Shown: piece after piece, positions 52,801 to 58,589 of the stretch
Layout: every line of letters begins with the position of its first letter
Position numbering within the stretch: the first letter of the stretch is position 1
Source of the DNA: Nitratireductor sp.
GTDB taxonomy: Bacteria > Pseudomonadota > Alphaproteobacteria > Rhizobiales > Rhizobiaceae
Direction of reading: 5' to 3'
Length of the DNA stretch: 58,589 bases
NCBI GenBank assembly: GCA_017854535.1
Contig: JAFMHL010000027.1
Coordinates: 1-58,589, forward strand
The notes under the pieces: generated by a model
The model's database searches: none
What the model was told of the DNA's origin: nothing
What the model saw: only the letters and a program-made list of their open reading frames with translations
Made by a program: the position numbers and the translations under genes

Positions 52801-53610
52801 ATGACCGGCCCAACCGATTCAAGAGAGAAACATGCTCAAAGCCAGATGGAAGGTTATGTCTATCTGACTGAAACCGATTTGTCGGACGTGTCAGATCAAC
52901 ATCTTGAACTAATGCAAAGCGGCGTTAACGAGATGTTGGAAGTTCTCGAAGAAAGCGCCGGGGCTGGTTATCATGTATTGATGAATGTCCTCGCATCAAC
53001 TGGCGATGAACCCTTTGTACAATGGGAGCATTATCCAAGAGGCGATGTCCAAGACAAAGAGACCGGATCCATCTGGTTTTATCATGCTCATGGCGAGAAC
53101 GAAATTGCGCGGCCTTGGAACGAAAACGGCCACTTTCATTTATTTCGCTATACGGAAATGTTGCGCGAAGGCGCCGAACCGATCGCACTGCCTAAAGATC
53201 CTGATTTTGAAAAAGGCGGGCTTTGCCATCTTGTTGCCGTCTCCTTCGATCCAAACGGTCTGCCAGTTCGTATATTTACAACAAACAGATGGGTTGCCGG
53301 CGAATGGTTATATCCAGCCGAAGATGTCATTCCATTGCTCGATGGTTTTGAAATAACCAGCGAAGAAGCCATCAATGGCAAAGAATTTGAATTCAGTTCA
53401 AGATGGCTTTCAGCATTGTTAAAGCTCTATCGCCCACAAATAGAATGGGCTCTGCGTGAGCGTGATAAGAAAATTGCTAAACTCAAAGCTAGCGATCCTG
53501 ACTATGCCGAAAACAAAGACATCGAAGTATTGTCCGCTGTCGAATTTGATTTGGCTGGTCAGATTGACGCCATTGAGGCTGAAGCCGAGAAGCGCGGATT
53601 ATCCGTCTAA
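52801..53610 (+). CDS. Conserved-looking protein of unknown function, 269 residues
   Basis: I do not recognise the family with confidence. The protein is soluble, acidic, and without signal peptide or membrane segment. A His-rich central stretch (WFYHAHGENE at about 97 and ENGHFHLFRY at about 112) could hold a metal site, followed by HLVAVSFDPNGLPVRIFTTNRWVAGE-like beta strands and a helical, charged C-terminus (about 205-269) with RERDKKIAKLKA. It lies 138 bases after the Cys-rich peptide gene but beyond its terminator, so it has its own promoter. Its downstream neighbour, rnpB, points the other way and ends 7 bases later. Confidence 0.75.
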   Translation: MTGPTDSREKHAQSQMEGYVYLTETDLSDVSDQHLELMQSGVNEMLEVLEESAGAGYHVLMNVLASTGDEPFVQWEHYPRGDVQDKETGSIWFYHAHGENEIARPWNENGHFHLFRYTEMLREGAEPIALPKDPDFEKGGLCHLVAVSFDPNGLPVRIFTTNRWVAGEWLYPAEDVIPLLDGFEITSEEAINGKEFEFSSRWLSALLKLYRPQIEWALRERDKKIAKLKASDPDYAENKDIEVLSAVEFDLAGQIDAIEAEAEKRGLSV

Positions 53611-53616
53611 GAGAAA

Positions 53617-54050
53617 TTTGCCAGCCGGTCTGTAAGCCGGGTTCTGTATGGCCCTTGAGCAAGCTCAAAGACGCGGTGATCATTCATCTGGGACCTGTGT
53701 TACCACATGCCTCACTGCAACCCACCCGAACAACTGGCCTGAAAACCGGCTGACAGGTTGCCCTGCCCCGTTGTTCCTATTCGGTTTTGCTCCCGATGGG
53801 GTTTACCGTGCCGCCACTATTGCTAGCAAACGCGGTGGGCTCTTACCCCACCTTTTCACCCTTACCCAGACAAGCCCGTGAGGGCGGCGTCGAAGGCGGT
53901 ATATTTTCTGTTGCACTTTCCCTTGGGTTGGCGGGCAAGCCCGTTTCCCCAGCCGGAAGTTATCCGGCATCGTGTTTCCATGGAGCCCGGACTTTCCTCC
54001 GTCACAGCCTTTCGGCAATTGTGACAGCGATCACCCGACCGGCTGGCAAA
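53617..54050 (-). ncRNA. rnpB: RNase P RNA (catalytic RNA subunit)
   Basis: On the minus strand the RNA begins near 54050 and ends near 53617. The two ends, TTTGCCAGCCGGTC and GACCGGCTGGCAAA, are complementary and form helix P1. The universal GAGGAAAGTCCGGGCTCC is near the 5' end (about 53986-54003), GGGTAAGGGTGAAAAGGTG with GGTAAGAGCCCACC lies in the middle, and ACAGAACCCGGCTTACAGACCGG stands near the 3' end. The length of about 430 bases fits an alphaproteobacterial type A RNase P RNA. The RNA processes tRNA 5' ends with the RnpA protein. Confidence 0.95.
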
Positions 54051-54222
54051 ATGTCTTTGTGCCTAATTCGCCTAAAGGTCAACCATTCCAAGCATCGCAA
54101 AATCCATTGCCCGAATTAAAACACCATTTTAGGGTCAAGTTTGGTATGGTTAATAATTACTTAAACACCCGATGGCAAAATGGGCGCTTCGTTATCGTGA
54201 CTTTGTCCTCAAGGAACATCAT

Positions 54223-55035
54223 ATGAATACGCCCATCAGTAGAAGAACTTTTGGCAAGTTTGCCTTCAGCGCCTTTTCAGTTGTCGCAGCTCCAAGCCTT
54301 TTTATACGTCCGGCGATTGCTGCTGGACCAACCGAGGTCAGCTACGGCGCGAATAAACTCGATATACACTTTCCGAAAAATCCAAACAATGCGCCAGTGC
54401 TCGCCTATGTACATGGTGGTGCTTGGAAATTGGGAAACAAGCGTAAAGTCGGTTCAAAGGCTAAATATTACACCGCAAAAGGCTATATCGTTGTTTCAAT
54501 TGGCTACACCTTGTTTCCGCGTGCAAATGCTGAACAACAAGCAGTCCAAATTGCTCAAGCGGTCAATTGGTTGAAAACCAATATCGATAAATATGGTGGT
54601 GACGGCAGCCGTATCGCATTGATGGGGCACTCAGCAGGATGCCATTTGGCGGCGATGGCAACCTTGTCAGGAGCCTGCACACCCAAATTACTTATCTGCA
54701 ACGACACAGGAGCATATGATGTCACCTACCTTGCCAAGATCAACAATGGCCGCGTGCCAAGATTGTATTCTGCATTGGATAAAAAATCCAAATGGGGAAG
54801 ATGGTCCCCTATTAGCTACGTCAATAATCGCATACAGCCGCCTACTCTCGTAATGTGGTCCGGCGGGCGTAATCGGGATAGAATTTCAAAGCGCTTTGCA
54901 AATGCCATGATTTCCGCGGGAAACAATGTCATTCAATTTGCGGGCGATAGTTACAATCACTTATCAATTAACTCTGCCATAGGCGGTTCAAACGCCGTCA
55001 CAAGAGCCGTGGACAAGTTCTTAACCAGGCTGTGA
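54223..55035 (+). CDS. Tat-exported alpha/beta-hydrolase (esterase)
   Basis: A 270-residue protein starting at the ATG at 54223, with AAGGA 7 bases before it; the open frame reaches 54172. The signal peptide carries a twin-arginine motif SRRTFGKF and a hydrophobic stretch ending in AIAAG, so export folded through Tat is expected. The hydrolase has the oxyanion HGGAW at about residue 67, the nucleophile motif GHSAG near 147 and a C-terminal YNHLS that can supply the catalytic His. It resembles the carboxylesterase/kynurenine formamidase-like group. The substrate is unknown. Confidence 0.85.
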   Translation: MNTPISRRTFGKFAFSAFSVVAAPSLFIRPAIAAGPTEVSYGANKLDIHFPKNPNNAPVLAYVHGGAWKLGNKRKVGSKAKYYTAKGYIVVSIGYTLFPRANAEQQAVQIAQAVNWLKTNIDKYGGDGSRIALMGHSAGCHLAAMATLSGACTPKLLICNDTGAYDVTYLAKINNGRVPRLYSALDKKSKWGRWSPISYVNNRIQPPTLVMWSGGRNRDRISKRFANAMISAGNNVIQFAGDSYNHLSINSAIGGSNAVTRAVDKFLTRL

Positions 55036-55206
55036 ATACACAGAAATAATTTAGCTATTCATTCCCTGCAGGTGAAAGATATTGCATTCAACAAAGCAAG
55101 CGGTGTGACAATTTTCGCTACTGTGAAGTAATACGACTAACATTTTCAACTTTACCTTAATAATGGGGCTGACCAACTTGTTGTTACAAGAAAGCCAGCC
55201 CTGGGA

Positions 55207-55236
55207 TTAACGGTTTCTGGGAGGAAAGTCCGTTAA
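55207..55236 (-). ncRNA. Cuckoo/CcsR-like hairpin RNA, element B
   Basis: On the minus strand TTAACGG pairs with CCGTTAA (7 bp), with an inner TTTC/GAAA stem after a two-base bulge. The loop exposes CUCCCA, and loop plus stem read UUUCCUCCCAG, one base off CUCCUCCC and complementary to a Shine-Dalgarno sequence. Confidence 0.6.
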
Positions 55237-55242
55237 CATTAG

Positions 55243-55279
55243 ATCTCAGACAAACCCTGGGAGGAGCGAGCCCTGAGAT
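55243..55279 (-). ncRNA. Cuckoo/CcsR-like hairpin RNA, element A
   Basis: ATCTCAG (minus strand) pairs with CTGAGAT over a 23-base loop containing exact CUCCUCCC (55259-55266). Known cuckoo RNAs in Rhodobacter and rhizobia are hairpins with this anti-Shine-Dalgarno motif in the loop, lying behind a DUF1127 gene. Here two DUF1127 genes lie directly upstream on the same strand. Transcript ends are not visible. Confidence 0.65.
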
Positions 55280-55358
55280 AAATCAATGTTGTTTATTAGA
55301 CAACAATTGAACTGTTTGATCCTTACTGTCTGGAAAAGAGCCTGTAAGGATCTAAACT

Positions 55359-55619
55359 TTAGCAATCCTCATCTCTAATCAGCATGTTGGCATATTTACT
55401 GATCTCAGCGCGAGTAATGCCGATCTCCTCTAGCTGCCGATCATTCATGGATTGAAGTACGGATGTCATCCGGGAAACATGCATATTCAGGATAATCGCC
55501 GACATGTTCTTGCTGATTTTCCCAAAATACGGATGAACAGCTGAACCGATATTTTTGACAAACAAACCCAGTTGCAGCCCGATAGACGGATGAGTTAAGG
55601 CAGTTGTTTCACGCTTCAT
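55359..55619 (-). CDS. DUF1127-domain protein, second of a pair
   Basis: An 86-residue protein. The C-terminal half (LQSMNDRQLEEIGITRAEIS, about 55-75) is the DUF1127 core; the N-terminal 45 residues are an extension without a known domain, moderately hydrophobic. AGAGGAG lies 8 bases before the ATG, and the start overlaps the previous gene by 11 bases, so the two are translated from one message. Related DUF1127 proteins, such as CcaF1 of Rhodobacter, bind RNA and steer maturation of the small RNAs that follow them. That role is inferred here from the hairpins downstream. Confidence 0.82.
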   Translation of the reverse strand: MKRETTALTHPSIGLQLGLFVKNIGSAVHPYFGKISKNMSAIILNMHVSRMTSVLQSMNDRQLEEIGITRAEISKYANMLIRDEDC

Positions 55620-55854
55620 GAGTCTTCTCCTCTAACGATGCCTCAAGAGCCAGTCGCGTGATATCACACCAGTAAATCCCAAGATCAGCTAATGTCCTGT
55701 CACTTTGAGTTGATAATTCGAAATAAGTCTGGCGATATATTTTTCTGCGCTGCAAAGCTGTTTTGAAAGCCTTGGAAAAACGCTTGAAACGAAATCGCAG
55801 TCCGTCCAATTTTGCGGAAAATCCTAAGATTTCCGGGGAAATCGCAATAGTCAT
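55609..55854 (-). CDS. DUF1127-domain protein, first of a pair
   Basis: An 81-residue, strongly basic protein: residues of about 18-42 are full of Arg and Lys (LRFRFKRFSKAFKTALQRRK), and 44-70 form the DUF1127 core (FELSTQSDRTLADLGIYWCD). The basic part could contact RNA. AAAAGGAG lies 8 bases before the ATG at 55854. It is the first gene of a two-gene unit with hairpin RNAs at its end. Palindromes at 55884-55910 lie 30-55 bases upstream of the start. Confidence 0.82.
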   Translation of the reverse strand: MTIAISPEILGFSAKLDGLRFRFKRFSKAFKTALQRRKIYRQTYFELSTQSDRTLADLGIYWCDITRLALEASLEEKTHEA

Positions 55855-55883
55855 TATAGCATCTCCTTTTCACTTGCCGCATC

Positions 55884-55910
55884 GCAGCATTTGTGCTGCA
55901 CTGCAGCATT
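55884..55910. promoter_or_regulatory. Nested palindromes between the DUF1127 pair and the LysR gene
   Basis: GCAGCA-TTTG-TGCTGC (55884-55899) and TGCTGCA-C-TGCAGCA (55894-55907) are both exact palindromes and share the middle element; GCAGCATT occurs twice, 19 bases apart. The site lies between divergent genes, where the LysR regulator next door could bind. Confidence 0.55.
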
Positions 55911-55988
55911 AGCAAAAACGAGTCATCACCCCAAGCCATACAATTTACATGGGGGCTATGCCATTTTGGAAAGGGTCTCGGTCAATAT

Positions 55989-56915
55989 ATGGATGTATCC
56001 TCACAGATGCTGATCTTCGTCAATGTTGTTGAACATGGCAGTATCTCGGCAGCTGCCAGGGTCAGCAAGCACACGCCATCTGCCGTTAGCAAGCAGATTG
56101 GTCACTTGGAAGATCATGTAGGATATAGACTTCTTCGCCGCACACGCACCGGAGTATCATTGACCGATGAGGGCCTTGAGTTTTATGAAAAATGCAGGGT
56201 ATTTGCAGACAAATTTCACGAGGCTGAAGAACATATTTCGGCAATTTCTTCGAGCCCAAAAGGCGTCTTGCGCATTGCTTCCAGCGTTGCTTTTGGAAAA
56301 TCTCAGCTCATTCAGGTATTGCCAAAATTTGCTGAACTTTACCCAAAGATTGTGATTTCTCTTGAATTGACAGACCGGCAGGTTGATTTGGAGGAAGAGA
56401 ATTTTCATGTAGCAATCACTTTCGCCGAACAACTGACAAACCCCAATGTGATTGCCCGCAAAATCATGGAAAATGAGCGCATCATCTGTGCTTCTCCAGA
56501 CTATCTAAAACGCAATGGCATGCCGAACAAATTTTCTGATCTAGAAAACCATAATTGCCTTCGCACTTCCAATATGACCGGCAGAAATGCCTGGGAAGCG
56601 CATTTAGACGGCAAAAAATACAATGTTGATGCCAACGGAAATTTCATCGGTAACAGCGCCCATGCGGTATATTTAGCAGCCCTTTCAGGCTTAGGCGTTG
56701 CCAGACTTTCCACTTACATTGTAGCAGAAAAAATAGCCTCTGGTGAATTGGTTAGACTGTTTCCCGAATACTCTCAAAAACACGCCGATATTGCTATTAC
56801 CTATGCCGATAAACGCAATCTAGCACCTAATATTCGAGTACTCATTGATTTTCTTGTCAGGGAGTTCCATCCCACGTACGGCGAAAATAATAGGCGAATT
56901 CTAAAAAGCGCTTAA
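55989..56915 (+). CDS. LysR-family transcriptional regulator
   Basis: A 308-residue regulator from the ATG at 55989 (MDVSSQMLIFVNVVEHGSIS); the frame extends to 55893 but without family match. The N-terminal winged helix-turn-helix reads FVNVVEHGSISAAAR, then HTPSAVSKQIGHLEDHVGYRLLRR-like sequence to about residue 60. The remainder is the ligand-binding domain with GVLRIASSVAFGKSQLIQVLPKF near 90. It belongs to the subgroup with D-x-x-D/N type CrgA/AaeR-like sequences. The effector and targets are unknown; divergent orientation suggests it may control the DUF1127 pair. Confidence 0.9.
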   Translation: MDVSSQMLIFVNVVEHGSISAAARVSKHTPSAVSKQIGHLEDHVGYRLLRRTRTGVSLTDEGLEFYEKCRVFADKFHEAEEHISAISSSPKGVLRIASSVAFGKSQLIQVLPKFAELYPKIVISLELTDRQVDLEEENFHVAITFAEQLTNPNVIARKIMENERIICASPDYLKRNGMPNKFSDLENHNCLRTSNMTGRNAWEAHLDGKKYNVDANGNFIGNSAHAVYLAALSGLGVARLSTYIVAEKIASGELVRLFPEYSQKHADIAITYADKRNLAPNIRVLIDFLVREFHPTYGENNRRILKSA

Positions 56916-56971
56916 AAGTGTCGATCAGAACGACATAGCTTGCAGTTTGGCTAGATTGAGAACTTGAAACA

Positions 56972-57475
56972 TCAGCCAGTACAGCTGATTTGTTTGATCA
57001 AAGCCATGGCTTTAGCGCCAAAATTGGCTGAATATACTTTGCCGGCACTTTCAAAAATCGCACTAGCCCCCTCAATCTCGGTATTTGAAATTGTGATTTC
57101 ACGCGCACCGATGGTATCATCAACGTCAATCGTAAACGCGATCTGATTACCGACTTTTAGTTCTTTCACATTCAAAATTACAACTTTGTCGCCGTCACGA
57201 ACGGTTGGCAAACCCACCATCGACTTGCTGCCGCTAACCAGCTCAAATGGTTGGAAAACTTCGACACCTTTTCCCTGTTCCGTGACATCGAATATCAACT
57301 GTCCGGCTGACGTGGTCAGGTCAATTTTTATTTTTCCTGCACTAAAATCGCATTTACCTTCATTGCTAATGACAAAACGGTCCTTTGGCGCGCCCTCAAT
57401 AAAATCAACTTTGAGATCAGCTAAAGCTGGAGATGCTGAAACCATTAGGAAAAGAGATAGAAAAGAAGTTTTCAT
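56972..57475 (-). CDS. Secreted protein of unknown function, 167 residues
   Basis: The ATG at 57475 has AAAGGT 7 bases upstream and starts a signal peptide (MKTSFLSLFLMVSASPALA, cut before DLKVDF). The mature part is beta-rich with few Cys (one near the start, in NEGKCDFSAG, and one near the end in QISCTG), which could form a disulfide. The pattern FIEGAPKDRFVISNEGKC resembles proteins sometimes labelled aggregation factor core in alphaproteobacteria, but I am not sure of that. It is probably periplasmic or secreted. It is separated from the transglycosylase gene behind it by a strong terminator. Confidence 0.75.
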   Translation of the reverse strand: MKTSFLSLFLMVSASPALADLKVDFIEGAPKDRFVISNEGKCDFSAGKIKIDLTTSAGQLIFDVTEQGKGVEVFQPFELVSGSKSMVGLPTVRDGDKVVILNVKELKVGNQIAFTIDVDDTIGAREITISNTEIEGASAIFESAGKVYSANFGAKAMALIKQISCTG

Positions 57476-57491
57476 GGAATTACCTTTAAAC

Positions 57492-57519
57492 AAAAAAACG
57501 CCCTAGTTACCTAGGGCGT
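57492..57519 (-). terminator. Intrinsic terminator of the lytic transglycosylase gene
   Basis: On the minus strand ACGCCCTAG (57511-57519) pairs with CTAGGGCGT (57498-57506) over loop GTAA, followed by a run of Ts (57492-57498). It lies about 50 bases after the transglycosylase stop. Confidence 0.9.
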
Positions 57520-57568
57520 CATCAGAGAAGTAAAGGCTTTCAACCATGTTTATGGTTGAGGCATCAAA

Positions 57569-58364
57569 TCAAATATAACGGCGAACCTTGCGGCAATAAC
57601 CAGCGCTAATCGGGTTCATCTTTTTCGCACCATGGCCCGCATTATATTTCAAAATTGTCCCACATGTGGATCCGCTGGCAAGCTTGTGGGCTTTGCCAAG
57701 ATACTTCATGCCATATTGGATATTGACAGCGGGATTATACAAACCCTTTGCAGAGCCACGATAGCCCATCCCACGCGCTGTTGCCAATTTGGATCTGCAT
57801 CAGGCCAATCTCGCCCGCACGGCCTCTTGCATTGGCTCTATAATTGCTTTCAACGCGAACAACTGCATGGGCCAATTTCAATGGCACACCGTTCGCTGCT
57901 GCATATTTCGCAATCAAACTATGATAGCGCGCGCCGCCTTTGCCAACTGATCTTGGAGCCGCCGCATATTGCAACTTGCTCAATGCAGATTTGGAAGCTT
58001 TTGCCTTTGAAGCAATGCTATCGCGCTGTTGATCAAAATATTTATGTTGTGATTCAGGCAAGCGGCTCAGCATCTTATCAAAATCAGCCAGGCGCTTTGC
58101 ATCCCTGTCTGCTTGTGTTTTAGCAGCCGCGATCTTTGCTTTTGCAGAAGCAGCCTTGTTAGTAGCTTGAGCTTTTTTCTGTCCAGTTTTGGGTGTGTTT
58201 AGAGCTTGAGCACGTATATTGGCTGCAAGGGCAAAACTCTCTTTACTCTTTGCACCAACGCTTCCTGTCACATCCGTGGATGAACATGAAGCCAAAAGCC
58301 CTACAAAACCTACAAGTAATATGAAACGGGCGAACCCTTGTGAAAACGTTAGAACCATAGTCAT
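57569..58364 (-). pseudogene. Lytic transglycosylase lipoprotein split by a frameshift
   Basis: The first part (57735-58364) has a lipoprotein signal ending LLASC, an Ala/Lys-rich linker (about 45-95), and the start of an SLT domain: HAVVRVESNYRANARGRAGE with the catalytic Glu in VRVES, then GEIGLMQIQ. After that the frame becomes nonsense and stops. The matching rest of the domain, ATARGMGYRG then GLYNPAVNIQYGMKYL and YNAGHG, runs in another frame from about 57787 to 57569. Deleting one A in the AAA at 57788-57790 (minus strand) restores QIQLATARGMGY, the expected family sequence. So it is either a fresh pseudogene or a one-base sequence error. AAGGGG suits a start at 58358 better than 58364. 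Confidence 0.85.
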
Positions 58365-58589
58365 TGCCCCTTAAAAACTGCAATCTTACAAAAAGTGATC
58401 TAGTTAGCCGCCGCACAAAACCATGCGCTTGTAGACAAGCTTAGACGTTTCAACAATGTTTAGAGTGTGTTCGCTCGTTCAATTGACGTTACGCAATGTT
58501 ACAGAACGCTTTTATAACAACTGTCAGGGATAGGTTGTCCTTCCCCCTTATAACTGAGCCGGTTATTTTGACTTTCTGTAATAAGAATT

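Larger units (their letters stand above)
55036..55358 (-). other. Structured intergenic region downstream of the DUF1127 pair
   Basis: No protein gene. From right to left (minus-strand order) it holds five hairpins: 55318-55352 (9 bp, GATCCTTAC/GTAAGGATC), 55284-55309 (CAATGTTGT/ACAACAATTG with one bulge), 55243-55279, 55207-55236 and 55166-55201 (GGGCTG/CAGCCC with an inner CTTGT/ACAAG). None is followed by a good U tract on either strand. 55036-55165 is AT-rich with nothing I can name. Density of structure suggests processed small RNAs made from the DUF1127 message. Confidence 0.7.

Noticed and set aside
53648-54119. Several open frames on both strands within rnpB
   Set aside because: They are chance frames in a structural RNA gene.
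55219-55231. Plus-strand GGGAGGAAAGTCCG resembles the universal 5' motif of RNase P RNA, hinting at a second rnpB copy
   Set aside because: Only this short stretch matches; the P1 ends, the middle GGTAAGAGCCCACC and the 3' motif are missing. The full rnpB is at 53617-54050. The match is explained by the anti-Shine-Dalgarno loop of hairpin B on the other strand.

Overview
The window looks like a chromosomal segment of an alphaproteobacterium, most likely of the Hyphomicrobiales (Rhizobiales). This rests on gene order (mraZ to ftsZ followed by lpxC, bamD, recN and ligA on one strand), on the long-linker FtsZ, on small DUF1127 proteins, and on product families typical of that order. The base composition is moderate and even, and I see no insertion sequence, prophage, CRISPR array, tRNA or rRNA.

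Layout. 1-14.4 kb holds assorted genes: a large AsmA-like protein with a charged coiled-coil tail, a D-lactate dehydrogenase-like flavoprotein, a ClC chloride transporter, a TadG-like von Willebrand A protein, a glyoxalase-fold protein, an RhlE-type RNA helicase, a Spy/CpxP-like periplasmic protein and an ammonium transporter without glnK. 14.5-20.6 kb is on the plus strand: FAD monooxygenase, CPA1 antiporter overlapping prmA, and aminopeptidase P, with a minus-strand DUF1127 mini-gene between the last two.

20.7-47.9 kb is one long minus-strand block. Read from its promoter it is mraZ, rsmH, ftsL, ftsI, murE, murF, mraY, murD, ftsW, murG, murC, murB, ddl, ftsQ, ftsA, ftsZ, lpxC, bamD, recN, ligA, azlC, azlD. 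It makes the peptidoglycan precursor, assembles the divisome, and continues into lipid A synthesis, outer-membrane assembly and DNA repair. A plus-strand LysE-type exporter gene breaks the run between murB and ddl. A three-repeat MraZ box lies upstream of mraZ.

48.4-58.6 kb is accessory in character: a sugar-acid dehydratase/GMC oxidoreductase pair, dgkA, a YHS protein, an unlisted 53-residue exported cysteine-rich peptide, an unrecognised 269-residue protein, the RNase P RNA, a Tat-exported esterase, two overlapping DUF1127 genes followed by a run of RNA hairpins, a LysR regulator, a secreted protein of unknown function, and a lytic transglycosylase split by a one-base frameshift.

The most interesting piece is 55.17-55.91 kb. 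Two DUF1127 genes lie downstream of nested palindromes and upstream of at least five hairpins. Two of these carry CUCCUCCC or UUCCUCCC in the loop on the minus strand. This matches the pattern of the alphaproteobacterial cuckoo/CcsR small RNAs, in which a DUF1127 gene precedes anti-Shine-Dalgarno hairpin RNAs. The cysteine-rich peptide at 52.5 kb is the second item most worth study.
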